Assembly (NCBI GenBank): GCA_036556965.1
Contig: DATBIO010000328.1
Span: 1 to 19,557, forward strand
Source: DATBIO01 sp036556965
GTDB taxonomy: Bacteria > Acidobacteriota > Vicinamibacteria > Fen-336
Reading direction: 5' to 3'
Length of the DNA stretch: 19,557 bases
Shown here in pieces: positions 6,267 through 14,315 of the stretch (its first letter is position 1; every line of letters begins with the position of its first letter). The notes under the pieces were generated by a model. That model saw nothing but the letters and a program-made list of their open reading frames with translations. It was not told the origin of the DNA and did not search any database. Both the position numbers and the translations under genes were made by a program.

Positions 6267-7565
6267 TCAGGGGCGGGTGAGGACCGCCGCGAAGAACGCG
6301 TCGCCGCCGTGCTCCTCGGGCCGCGTGGCCACCCGGCCCGGCCCGGGGCCGTGGAAGGGGGCGGACCACGCGGGCAGCTCCGCCGGCCTCCACCGCGGGT
6401 GCTCCGCGCGGAACGCGTCCGCCACGGCCTCTCCCTCCTCGGGCTCCCCGGAGCACACGGCGTAGACGAGGGCTCCGCCCGGCCGCACCAGCGGGGCCAG
6501 GGCGCGCAACAGCTCGGCCTGGCGCCCTGCGTGGCCGGCGATGTCCTCCGCGCGCGCGCGCCAGCGGATGTCGGGATGCCGGCCCAGCGTGCCCAGGCCG
6601 CTGCAGGGAGCGTCGAGGAGCACGGCATCGAGCGTCTCCGCGCGGAAGGGCGGCTGCCGCCCGTCGGCGGCGAGGAGGGAGACGTTGCCGCAGCCCCAGC
6701 GCGCGACGGCCTCGCCCAGGCTGCGCAGCCGCCTCCGGGAAACGTCCGCCGCCACCACCCGCCCGCGGTCGCCGGCCAGGTCGGCGAGGAGCGTGGTCTT
6801 GCTCCCCGGCGCGGCGCAGGCGTCCAGGCGGATGCCCCCGCCACCGGCCAGGCGCGCGACGAGCTGTGATCCCTGGTCCTGGACGTACAGCCAGCCCTCG
6901 GCGACCAGGGTGGCGGGCGCGCCGGCGGTGGCCCGGCAGGCCTCGGGCAGCGCCAGCGGCGCCCAGGCCAGGCCCGCGACGCGCGCGACCTCGGCGGCGT
7001 CGGGCCGGCGCGGGTTGAAGCGGAAGGCCACCGGCGCCGGCTCCAGGAACGCGCGCGCCCGCGCCACCGCCCCGGCGGGACCGAGGCTCCGCAGCCAACG
7101 CTCGGCCAGCCACGCCGGCAGCGAGCCCTCGGTGACGAGCCAGCGCTCCGGCTCGCGCGCGGGGTCGGGAAGGGGCGGAGGGCCGGCGCGGGCGAGGCGC
7201 CTCAGGACGGCGTTGACGAGGCCGGCCTGCCGCGGGCAGGCGGCGCGCGCCAGGTCCACGGACTCCGAGACGGCGGCGCGGTCGGGCACGCGCAGGTGAA
7301 GGACCTGGTAGGCGCCCAGGCGCAGGACCTCGCGCGCCGGGGGCGCGAGGCGGGCGAAGGGCTGGTCCAGCAGCCCGGCCAGCGCGTGGTCCAGCGCCCC
7401 GCGCCGGCGCAGCGTCCCCAGCACCAGCTCGTGGAGGAAGGCGCGGTCGCGCGCCGCCAGCGCGCCGACGTCGGGCTCGGCCAGGCGCTCGGCCAGCAGC
7501 GGTCCGCCCCGCGCGCCGACCTCCTCGAGGATGCGCAGCGCGAGCCGCCGCGCGGCGGTGGCCAT
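6267..7565 (-). CDS. rsmB: 16S rRNA (cytosine-967-C5)-methyltransferase
   Basis: RsmB methylates C967 of 16S rRNA using S-adenosylmethionine. The 432-residue product has the two expected parts. An N-terminal NusB-like all-helical RNA-binding domain covers about 1-130 (RDRAFLHELVLGTLRRRGALDHAL, GLVNAVLRRLAR). A Rossmann methyltransferase domain covers about 175-432. The SAM motif is DACAAPGSKTTLLA (248-261), followed by AADVSRRRL. The two cysteines of RNA m5C methyltransferases are Cys321 (LLDAPCSGLGTLGRHPD) and Cys371 (YAVCSGEPEE, usually TCS). The Thr-to-Val change beside Cys371 is a mild departure. ATG 7565 lies 3 nt after the fmt stop. fmt-rsmB adjacency is common in bacteria. Confidence 0.95.
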   Translation of the reverse strand: MATAARRLALRILEEVGARGGPLLAERLAEPDVGALAARDRAFLHELVLGTLRRRGALDHALAGLLDQPFARLAPPAREVLRLGAYQVLHLRVPDRAAVSESVDLARAACPRQAGLVNAVLRRLARAGPPPLPDPAREPERWLVTEGSLPAWLAERWLRSLGPAGAVARARAFLEPAPVAFRFNPRRPDAAEVARVAGLAWAPLALPEACRATAGAPATLVAEGWLYVQDQGSQLVARLAGGGGIRLDACAAPGSKTTLLADLAGDRGRVVAADVSRRRLRSLGEAVARWGCGNVSLLAADGRQPPFRAETLDAVLLDAPCSGLGTLGRHPDIRWRARAEDIAGHAGRQAELLRALAPLVRPGGALVYAVCSGEPEEGEAVADAFRAEHPRWRPAELPAWSAPFHGPGPGRVATRPEEHGGDAFFAAVLTRP

Positions 7566-7568
7566 GGC

Positions 7569-8504
7569 TCAGGCGAAGCGGTCGCCGGGGACCAGCCGCG
7601 TCCCCGCGGCGAAGGCGGCCGCGGGCATGGCCTTGCGGCTCTCCGGCTGCACCTCGCGCAGGCGCAGCGCGGTGGCCGCGCCTGCGGCCACCACGATGCC
7701 CTCGCGGTCCACGGCGAGGACGGTCCCCGGCGGGGCTCCGCGGGCCGGGGTCCCCGCCGGCTCCGCGCGCAGGACCTTGACTTCGCGGCCGGCGAAGGTG
7801 ACGAACGTCCCGGGCCACGGCGTGAAGCCGCGCACGCGGTTGGCGAGGGCGGGAGCGGGCTGGTCCCACGCCACGCGCCCGTCCTCCTTCTTGATGAGCG
7901 GCGCCAGGGTTGCCCGCGAGGCGTCCTGGGGACGCGGGGTCAGGGTGCCGGCGGCCAGCCCGTCCACGGTCTCGAGGAGCAGGGCGGCGCCGAGGTGCGC
8001 CAGGCGCTCCTCGAGCTCCGGCGCCGACTCCGTCGGCGCGATGGGGGTGGAGCGCGCCAGGAGCAGGGGCCCCGTGTCCATGCCCTCGTCGATGAGCATG
8101 GTGGTGACCCCGGTCTCCGTCTCGCCGTTCACGATGGCCCACTGCACGGGGGCCGCCCCCCGGTAGCGCGGCAGCAGGGAGGCGTGCACGTTGACCGTCC
8201 CCCGCGGCGCTACGTCGATCACGGAACGGGGAAGGATCTGGCCGTAGGCCACCACCACCTGCAGCTCGGGGGCCAGCGCGCGCAGCCGCGCCTCCGTCTC
8301 CGGCTCGCGCACGCGCCGCGGCTGGAGGACGGGGACCCCGCGCCGCTCCGCCACCGGCTTCAGGGGCGGGGGAGCGAGGGCGCGCCCGCGGCCCTTCTCC
8401 TTGTCGGGCTGCGTGACGAGGGAGGGGACGTCGTGTCCGGCGTCGAGGAGCGCCTCGAAGGAGGGGATGGCGAAGCGCCCCGAGCCCAGGAAGACGATCC
8501 TCAT
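7569..8504 (-). CDS. fmt: Methionyl-tRNA formyltransferase
   Basis: Fmt transfers a formyl group from 10-formyl-tetrahydrofolate to Met-tRNA of the initiator type in the cytosol. The 311-residue product matches the usual length. The N-terminal Rossmann formyltransferase domain begins MRIVFLGSGRFAIPSFEALL and includes the basic loop TQPDKEKGRGRALAPPPLK (31-49). The catalytic triad appears as Asn105 and His107 (VNVHASLLPRYRGAAPVQWAI) and Asp143 (EGMDTGP). The C-terminal domain has the GFTPWPGTF motif (about 227-235). ATG 8504 lies 12 nt after the def stop. The def-fmt pair adds and later removes the formyl group of nascent proteins. Confidence 0.97.
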   Translation of the reverse strand: MRIVFLGSGRFAIPSFEALLDAGHDVPSLVTQPDKEKGRGRALAPPPLKPVAERRGVPVLQPRRVREPETEARLRALAPELQVVVAYGQILPRSVIDVAPRGTVNVHASLLPRYRGAAPVQWAIVNGETETGVTTMLIDEGMDTGPLLLARSTPIAPTESAPELEERLAHLGAALLLETVDGLAAGTLTPRPQDASRATLAPLIKKEDGRVAWDQPAPALANRVRGFTPWPGTFVTFAGREVKVLRAEPAGTPARGAPPGTVLAVDREGIVVAAGAATALRLREVQPESRKAMPAAAFAAGTRLVPGDRFA

Positions 8505-8516
8505 CCGTGGGGACGG

Positions 8517-9032
8517 CTACTCATCCCAGCCGTCCCGCGCCCGCTTGCGCAGCTTCCGCTTCATGAGGTCCCGCTTGAGGGGGCTCAGGCGGTCCACGAA
8601 GAGCAGCCCGTCGATGTGGTCGATCTCGTGGCAGAAGGCGCGCGCGAGGAGCTCGGTGGCCGTGTACGTGCGCTCCTTGCCCTCCAGGTCGAGACCCTTC
8701 ACCGTCACGCGCGCGGGGCGCAGGGGGGAGCCGTAGTACTTCGGCACCGACAGGCAGCCCTCCTCCTCGTGCTGCTCGCCCTCCTTCTCCACGATCTCCG
8801 GGTTCACCAGCGTGATGAGCTGGCCCTTGTCCTCGCCCACGGAGAGGTCGATGACGATGACGCGGAGGGGCACGCCGATCTGGGGCGCGGCCAGGCCGAT
8901 GCCGGGGGCCGCGTACATGGTGGCGACCATGTCCCGGACGAGGGCGGCCACCGTCCCGTCGATGTCCGGCACGGGCCGGGACGGCCCGTGCAGCACGGGC
9001 TCGCCCCACTTCACGATCGGGCGGACGACCAT
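8517..9032 (-). CDS. def: Peptide deformylase
   Basis: The enzyme removes the N-formyl group from nascent polypeptides and depends on a divalent metal. The 171-residue product carries all three signatures: GIGLAAPQ (44-51), EEGCLSVP (90-97) with metal ligand Cys93, and HEIDH (135-139) with metal ligands His135 and His139 and catalytic Glu136. The basic C-terminal tail (LKRDLMKRKLRKRARDG) resembles the C-terminal helix that in E. coli contacts the ribosome. ATG 9032 lies 9 nt after the aroC stop, and fmt follows after 12 nt. Confidence 0.97.
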   Translation of the reverse strand: MVVRPIVKWGEPVLHGPSRPVPDIDGTVAALVRDMVATMYAAPGIGLAAPQIGVPLRVIVIDLSVGEDKGQLITLVNPEIVEKEGEQHEEEGCLSVPKYYGSPLRPARVTVKGLDLEGKERTYTATELLARAFCHEIDHIDGLLFVDRLSPLKRDLMKRKLRKRARDGWDE

Positions 9033-9041
9033 GGCCGTCCC

Positions 9042-10229
9042 TCAGCTCCCTTCCCGCCGCCCCAGCATCTCGTCCTGGAGGCCGCGCGTGGCGGCCACGT
9101 GCGCCCGCAGCTCGGGCAGCGAATCGCCGCCGAACTTCTCCAGGAGCGCGTCGGCGAGGACGAGGGCGGTCATGGCCTCCCCGACCACGGCCGCCGCGGG
9201 CACCACGCAGGTGTCGCTGCGCTCCACGGAGGCGCTCACCGCCTCCTTGGTGCGCAGGTCCACCGAGCGCAGGGGCATGACCAGCGTGGGGATGGGCTTC
9301 ACCACCGCCTGGACGCGGATCTCCTCGCCGTTGCTCACCCCTCCCTCGGTGCCGCCCGCGCGGTTGCTGCCGCGCAGGAGGCCGCGCTCCTCGTCGTAGA
9401 GGATCTCGTCGTGGAAGGCGGAGCCCGGGCGCTCCCCGGCCAGGAATCCGTCGCCCACGGCCACCGCCTTCACCGCCTGGATGGAGAGCAGGGCCTGGCC
9501 CAGGCGCCCGTCCAGCCGCCGGTCCCACTGCGCGAAGGACCCGAGGCCGGGCGGGAGGCCGCGCGCCACCACCTCGAAGATCCCTCCCACGGTGTCGCCC
9601 GCGCGCTTGGCCGCGTCGATGGCGGCCATCATGGCGGTGCCGGCCTCCGCGTCCACGCACCGCACCGGGCTCGCCTCCACCGCCGCCATCTCCTCCCAGG
9701 GCACCGCGCGGCCTTCGGCCAGCGCGGCGGCGCCGATGCGGATGACGTGGCTGCGCACGTCCGCGCCCACGGCGCGGAGCAGCGCGCGGGCCAGGCCTCC
9801 CGCCGCCACGCGGGCGGCCGTCTCGCGCGCGCTGGCCCGCTCGAGCACGTTGCGCAGGTCGTGGGTCAGGTACTTGAGGGCGCCGGCGAGGTCGGCGTGC
9901 CCGGGCCGCGGGTACTTCAGGGCGCGGCGCTGCGCGGCCTCCGGCGGCTGCGGCTCCGGCGACATCACGTCGCGCCAGTTCTCGTGGTCGCGGTTGCGGA
10001 TGAGGAGGGCGACGGGGCTGCCCAGGGTGAGGCCGTGGCGCACGCCCGACAGCACCTCCACCGCGTCCGCCTCGATCTGCATGCGTCCGCCGCGCCCGTA
10101 CCCACCCTGGCGGCGCTTCAGGTCCGCGTCGATGGCGGGGACGTCCACGGGCAGGCCCGCGGGCAGCCCCTCCAGGATCACGGTGAGGGCGGGCCCGTGC
10201 GACTCGCCGGCGGTGAGGAAGCGGAGCAC
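9042..10229 (-). CDS. aroC: Chorismate synthase
   Basis: AroC converts 5-enolpyruvylshikimate 3-phosphate to chorismate, the last step of the shikimate pathway, using reduced FMN. The 395-residue product is slightly longer than many family members. Signatures are the N-terminal TAGESHGP with catalytic His11, RRQGGYGRGGRM (39-50), GSPVALLIRNRDHENW, RPGHADLAGALKY (108-120), RASARETAARVA (131-142, with the second conserved basic region) and GGTEGGVSNGEEI. The start is GTG 10229 with AGGA 7 nt upstream (minus 10240-10237), which places the conserved His11 correctly. It is the first gene of the minus-strand run. Its promoter must lie in the 122-nt region shared with the divergent activator gene. 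Confidence 0.97.
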   Translation of the reverse strand: MLRFLTAGESHGPALTVILEGLPAGLPVDVPAIDADLKRRQGGYGRGGRMQIEADAVEVLSGVRHGLTLGSPVALLIRNRDHENWRDVMSPEPQPPEAAQRRALKYPRPGHADLAGALKYLTHDLRNVLERASARETAARVAAGGLARALLRAVGADVRSHVIRIGAAALAEGRAVPWEEMAAVEASPVRCVDAEAGTAMMAAIDAAKRAGDTVGGIFEVVARGLPPGLGSFAQWDRRLDGRLGQALLSIQAVKAVAVGDGFLAGERPGSAFHDEILYDEERGLLRGSNRAGGTEGGVSNGEEIRVQAVVKPIPTLVMPLRSVDLRTKEAVSASVERSDTCVVPAAAVVGEAMTALVLADALLEKFGGDSLPELRAHVAATRGLQDEMLGRREGS

Positions 10230-10351
10230 GCGGAAATCCTACCTTCCCCGCCCGCGACCGGCGAGCCTTGTGACACCGCGGATTCCGTGACAGGCGCGGG
10301 GAACGCTTTCCGTGCCCCCACCTCGGCTCCCGCGCCATCGGGAGGACAACG
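10230..10351. promoter_or_regulatory. Divergent control region between aroC operon and sigma-54 activator
   Basis: This 122-nt spacer must serve transcription in both directions. The most striking element is a direct repeat of GTGACA at 10270-10275 and 10287-10292, read as TGTCAC-N11-TGTCAC on the other strand, with 17 bp from start to start. It could be a paired binding site. GGAACGCTTTCC (10300-10311) is a short imperfect dyad. No convincing -24/-12 element and no clear -35/-10 pair were found in either direction. Confidence 0.35.
10341..10345 (+). promoter_or_regulatory. Ribosome-binding site of the sigma-54 activator gene
   Basis: GGAGG lies 6 nt before ATG 10352 and fixes that start. 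Confidence 0.75.
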
Positions 10352-13039
10352 ATGACGCTGACCACGGCGGAAGGGTTGCTTCTCCAGGGACGGGAGCAGG
10401 AGGCGCTGGCGGCGGCGCGGCGCGCGCGCCGGAGGGATGGGGGCGATGCGGCGGGCCTGCTGGAGTGCCAGGCCCTGGCCGCGCTGGGGCGGGGAGCGGA
10501 GGCGTCCGCCGCCGTGACGCGGGCCCTCCGGCGGGGAGTGGGCGGCGACCTCGAGGCGCGGCTGCGCGCCCTGCGCGCGCGCCTGCTGTGGGAGGTTGGG
10601 CGCCGGGGCGCCGCGCGCGAGGAGCTGGCGGAGGCCCGGCGGCGCGCCGTCTCGCCGCTCGCGGAGGGCGAGGTCGCGGCCACGGAGGGCCACTTCGCGT
10701 GGCGCGTCCACGATGGGGACGGCGCCCTCGAGGCGCTGCGCCGGGCCGAGGACGCGCTCGGGCGCGCCCAGGCCGGCGCCGAGCGGGCGAGGGTGCTCGC
10801 CGCGCAGGCGGCGGTGCTGCGTGACCAGGGCCGGCTGGAGGAGGCCCTGGGCGTCCTCGACCGCGCGGCGGCCACGGGCCCGGGCGCGGTCACCACCCGG
10901 GTGCGCGTCACGCGGGCCGGGTTGCTGGGCGCCCTGGGCCGCTGGGACGACGCCCGCGCGGCCCTCGCGGGGGAGGAGGGACCCGAGGCCCGCGTGGTGC
11001 GCGCGGCCCTCACGCTGTCCGGCGGGGAGCTGGCGGAGGCGAACGCCGTCATCGAGGACGCGCTGCGTGCCGTCGAGTCCGCGGGGGCCCCGTCGCGCCT
11101 CCTCTCGGAGGCGCTGCTGGTGGCCTCCGACGTCCGCCTGGCCGCGGGCGACGCCGCGGGCGCGCTCGAGCGGGCGCAGGAGGCCCTCCGCTGCGGTGCC
11201 CTCCTGCGCGACCGCGAGACGCTGTGCCGCAGCCGCGTGCGGGGCGTGCACGCGCTCCTCCGCCTGGGCCGCGTGGGCGAGGCGGTGCGCGAGGCGCGGC
11301 GCGCGCGCAAGTCGGCGCCGGAGTCGCGCGGTGACCTGGTGGCGCTGAGCGAGCTGGCCCTCGGGCGCAGCCTGATCGCCTCCGCCCCCGCCGCCGCCGG
11401 GCGCGCGTTCGCGGCCGCGCGGGCGGCCTGTGGCGAGCGGCCCGGCTTCGGGCACGCGGCGCGCCTGGGCCTGGCCCTGGTGGCCGGGGCCGGACGCGAG
11501 CACCCCGACGTGGAGGCCTGCGTGGCAGGGCTGGAGGCCTGGGGCGACCGGCGGGTCCTCTCCTATTGCCTGGCCGACATCCGCGCGGCGGACGGTCCCG
11601 GACCCCTGCCCGACCTGCGCGGGGGCGGGTCCAGCGACGCCGACGACGGCCTCGCGGCGTTCTCCCTGGCCGCGGAGATCCTGCTCGGGGGCGGCGCCTG
11701 GGCCGACCGGTGGACGGCGGCCGCGCACGCGCTGAGCCCCGCCCTGCCCTGGTGCCGCATGGCCGTGGTGGGTCCGCGTTCCTGGGAGCTGCGCCGTGGC
11801 AGCGCGGCGCCCGGGCCCCTCGAGGAGGGCGACCTCGCCCTCGAGCTGGCCGCGCGGTGCGAGGCCCCGCTGCGCGTGGACCTGGTGGCGGAGCCGGCCT
11901 GGCGCCGCCATCCCGGCCGCGTCCTGCACGGGCTGGGCACCGCCCTGCTGGCCCCCATCGACGGTGCCCTCACCCTCTACGCCGACCTGCGCGAAGGGCA
12001 GGGGGCGGCCCCGGCCAGCCTCCCCCTCGTCGTCCAGCTGGCGCGCCTCATGGGCCGCCAGGGCGCGCCGGCGGCGGTGGAGAGGGCGGAGGACGACGAG
12101 CGCGCGCCCTTCCCGGGCATCCTCGGGCGCTGCGAGGCGATGCGCGCGCTGTTCGGCCGGATGCGGCGCGTGGCCCGGTGGGACGACACCGTCCACATCG
12201 TGGGCGAGACGGGGACGGGCAAGGAGAAGGTGGCGCACGCCCTCCACCTCGCCTCGGCGCGGGCGGCGGGGCCGTACGTGGCCGTCAATGCGTCCTCCTT
12301 CGCCGACGAGCTGTTCGACAGCCTCATGTTCGGCCACGTCAAGGGAGCCTTCACGGGCGCCCTCGCCGACAGCCCCGGCCACGTGGGGGCGGCGGAGGGG
12401 GGCACGCTGTTCCTGGACGAGGTGACGGACCTCAGCCCGCGCGTCCAGCCCAAGCTCCTGCGCTTCCTGGAGACCAAGGAGTACGTGCGCGTGGGGGAGT
12501 CGCGGCCGCGCCGCGCGGACGTCCGCATCGTCACCGCCTCCAACGTGCCCCTCGAGCAGTGCGTGGCGCGCGGGGACTTCCGCCAGGACCTCGTCTACCG
12601 CCTGGAGCGGCTGACGCTGGAGCTGCCCCCCCTGCGCGAGCGGGGAGACGACGTCGTCTTCCTGGCCCGGCACTTCCTCCGCCAGGCGGCGGAGCGCGTG
12701 CGGGCGGCCGTGCCCGTGCTCACCCCGGAGGTGGAGGCCCGCCTGCGGCGCCACCCGTGGCCGGGCAACGTGCGCGAGCTCCTCAACCTCGCGGGCCGCC
12801 TGGTGCTCGAGTCGGGAGGCGGACGGCTCCGCGTGGAGGACCTCGGGGACGCGCTGCGCGCGCCGCGCCCCGGCGCCGCGCACGGCCTGCGCGCCGCCGT
12901 CCAGGAGTTCGAGCGGAGGCACATCGGGGGCGTGCTGCGGCACGCCGGCGGCAACCGCACCTGGGCCGCGCGCGCGCTGGGCATCAGCCGGCAGGCCCTG
13001 GTGGCCAAGATCAGCCGCCTGGGGCTGGCCGTCCTGTGA
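10352..13039 (+). CDS. Sigma-54-dependent transcriptional activator with TPR-like and GAF-like sensory regions
   Basis: The 895-residue product is a bacterial enhancer-binding protein. Residues 1 to about 410 are Ala/Arg/Leu-rich helical pairs of TPR type (LLLQGREQEALAAARRARR, AAVLRDQGRLEEALGVLDRA, ASDVRLAAGDAAGALERAQEAL). Residues about 429-575 look like a divergent GAF domain ending in GTALLAPIDGALTLYADLREG. The AAA+ domain (about 589-815) has Walker A GETGTGKE (618-625), the sigma-54-contacting GAFTGA loop (665-670), Walker B GTLFLDE (684-690) and HPWPGNVREL. A Fis-type helix-turn-helix closes the protein (about 845-895, NRTWAARALGISRQALVAKISRLG). The intact GAFTGA implies that it acts with sigma-54. 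No phosphoacceptor receiver domain is present, so control is probably through protein contact or ligand binding by the TPR/GAF part. It is divergent from aroC and converges on lysC with 6 nt between stops. Targets are unknown. Confidence 0.92.
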   Translation: MTLTTAEGLLLQGREQEALAAARRARRRDGGDAAGLLECQALAALGRGAEASAAVTRALRRGVGGDLEARLRALRARLLWEVGRRGAAREELAEARRRAVSPLAEGEVAATEGHFAWRVHDGDGALEALRRAEDALGRAQAGAERARVLAAQAAVLRDQGRLEEALGVLDRAAATGPGAVTTRVRVTRAGLLGALGRWDDARAALAGEEGPEARVVRAALTLSGGELAEANAVIEDALRAVESAGAPSRLLSEALLVASDVRLAAGDAAGALERAQEALRCGALLRDRETLCRSRVRGVHALLRLGRVGEAVREARRARKSAPESRGDLVALSELALGRSLIASAPAAAGRAFAAARAACGERPGFGHAARLGLALVAGAGREHPDVEACVAGLEAWGDRRVLSYCLADIRAADGPGPLPDLRGGGSSDADDGLAAFSLAAEILLGGGAWADRWTAAAHALSPALPWCRMAVVGPRSWELRRGSAAPGPLEEGDLALELAARCEAPLRVDLVAEPAWRRHPGRVLHGLGTALLAPIDGALTLYADLREGQGAAPASLPLVVQLARLMGRQGAPAAVERAEDDERAPFPGILGRCEAMRALFGRMRRVARWDDTVHIVGETGTGKEKVAHALHLASARAAGPYVAVNASSFADELFDSLMFGHVKGAFTGALADSPGHVGAAEGGTLFLDEVTDLSPRVQPKLLRFLETKEYVRVGESRPRRADVRIVTASNVPLEQCVARGDFRQDLVYRLERLTLELPPLRERGDDVVFLARHFLRQAAERVRAAVPVLTPEVEARLRRHPWPGNVRELLNLAGRLVLESGGGRLRVEDLGDALRAPRPGAAHGLRAAVQEFERRHIGGVLRHAGGNRTWAARALGISRQALVAKISRLGLAVL

Positions 13040-13045
13040 CGGCGC

Positions 13046-14260
13046 CTACTCGGAGGGCGAGGGCGTGTTCTCCGTCACCAGCGCGGCGTGCAGCGCGCGC
13101 ACGGCGTCCTGCACCGCGGGCTCGTCCACCAGGAGGCTGATGCGGAAGCTGGAGGTGCCCACCCCCCGCACCGCGATGCCCGCGGCGGAAAGGGCGCCGA
13201 GCGCGCGGCCCAGGTTGCCGAAGGTGGCGTTGATGCCCGCGCCGATGGCGGACACCGCGCCCAGCCCCTCGCGCCAGACGAAGGCGTCGCCGAAGCGGCG
13301 CCTCGCCTCGTCGCGCAGGGCGCCCACATCGTGCACGTTCTCCAGCGGGATCACCACCGTGGACCAGGGAGCGGCCGCGCCCGCCTCGAAGGCGAGCTGC
13401 TTGGCGGGGACCGCGCGCTCCGCCAGCAGGGCCACGAAGCGGGCGAGGACGCCTTCGTCCCCGCGCACGGCGGCGGCCACCATGCCCGTCTCGCTGGCCA
13501 CGCCCACTACCCGTCCCGGCATGCGCGGGGGGAACTTCCGCACGACGGTCTCCCCGGGCCCGGAGTGGGTGGCGCGCGCGTAGATGGCGATGCCGCGCTC
13601 CTTGGCGAACTCGACGGCCTGGGCGTTCAGGACTCGGGCCCCGGACTCCGCCAGCTCCTGCATCTCCTCGTAGCTGAGCTCGCTCAGGCGGCGGGCCTCG
13701 GGCACCACGCGCGGGTCCGCGCTGTACACGCCCTCCACGTCGCTGTAGATCTCGCAGGCCTCGGCGTCCAGGGCGGCGGCCAGGGCCACGGCCGTGGTGT
13801 CGGAGCCGCCGCGGCCCAGCGTGGTCACGTCGCGCCGGTAGGAGACGCCCTGGTAGCCGGCCACGATCACCACCTTGCCCCGGGCCAGCTCGTCCTGTAC
13901 GCGGAAGGGGCGCACCTCCACGATGCGCGCGTTGGTGTGGGCGTCGTTGGTGACGATGCCGGACTGGGAGCCGGTGAAGCTGACCGCGGGCACGCCGCGC
14001 GCGTTGAGGGCCATGGAGAGCACGGCCATGGAGATGCGCTCGCCCGCGGTGAGCAGCATGTCCAGCTCGCGGCGCGCGGGGTTGTCCGTCACCTTGCGCG
14101 CGAGGGCCAGCAGGTCGTCGGTGGTGTCGCCCATGGCCGACACCACCACCACCACGTCCTGGCCGGAGGCGCGCGTGGCGGCCACGCGGTCGGCCACCTT
14201 CTGCACCTTGTCCACGTCGGCCACGGACGACCCCCCGTACTTCTGGACGACGATGCCCAC
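13046..14260 (-). CDS. lysC: Aspartokinase
   Basis: Aspartokinase phosphorylates L-aspartate, the first step toward lysine, threonine, methionine and the diaminopimelate used in peptidoglycan. The product is a monofunctional enzyme of 404 residues. The N-terminal amino acid kinase domain carries VQKYGGSSV at the start, LLTAGERISMAVLSMAL, FTGSQSGIVTNDAHTNA, TTLGRGGSDTTAVALAAAL and IYSDVEGVYSADPR. The C-terminal third (about 265-395) forms two ACT-like domains expected to bind the feedback amino acid; the second reads VSAIGAGINATFGNLGRALGALSAAGIAVRG and ends SSFRISLLVDE. No homoserine dehydrogenase domain is fused. Two GTG codons are adjacent (14263 and 14260). GGGAGG (14270-14265) stands 1 nt from the first and 4 nt from the second, so I prefer 14260, giving MGIVVQKYGG. 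It converges with the activator gene and diverges from the permease gene. Confidence 0.95.
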   Translation of the reverse strand: MGIVVQKYGGSSVADVDKVQKVADRVAATRASGQDVVVVVSAMGDTTDDLLALARKVTDNPARRELDMLLTAGERISMAVLSMALNARGVPAVSFTGSQSGIVTNDAHTNARIVEVRPFRVQDELARGKVVIVAGYQGVSYRRDVTTLGRGGSDTTAVALAAALDAEACEIYSDVEGVYSADPRVVPEARRLSELSYEEMQELAESGARVLNAQAVEFAKERGIAIYARATHSGPGETVVRKFPPRMPGRVVGVASETGMVAAAVRGDEGVLARFVALLAERAVPAKQLAFEAGAAAPWSTVVIPLENVHDVGALRDEARRRFGDAFVWREGLGAVSAIGAGINATFGNLGRALGALSAAGIAVRGVGTSSFRISLLVDEPAVQDAVRALHAALVTENTPSPSE

Positions 14261-14288
14261 CACGCCTCCCTTCGCCGCCGGTTACGTC

Positions 14289-14294
14289 ATTATT
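14289..14294 (-). promoter_or_regulatory. Possible -10 element for lysC
   Basis: In the 55-nt spacer between lysC and the permease gene, the minus strand holds AATAAT (5 of 6 matches to TATAAT). It sits inside TTACGTCATTATTGAATG, the only AT-rich patch here. The RNA start would be near 14281. No good -35 was seen, and the same patch must also serve the plus-strand gene. Confidence 0.3.
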
Positions 14295-14315
14295 GAATGA
14301 GAGGGGGCGCCCATC

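Noticed and set aside
7296..10355. A plus-strand open frame of over 1000 codons antisense to rsmB, fmt, def and aroC
   Set aside because: The opposite strand carries four unmistakable enzymes with complete active-site motifs. The long frame is a by-product of extreme GC at third codon positions and has a low-complexity His/Arg/Gly/Ala composition.
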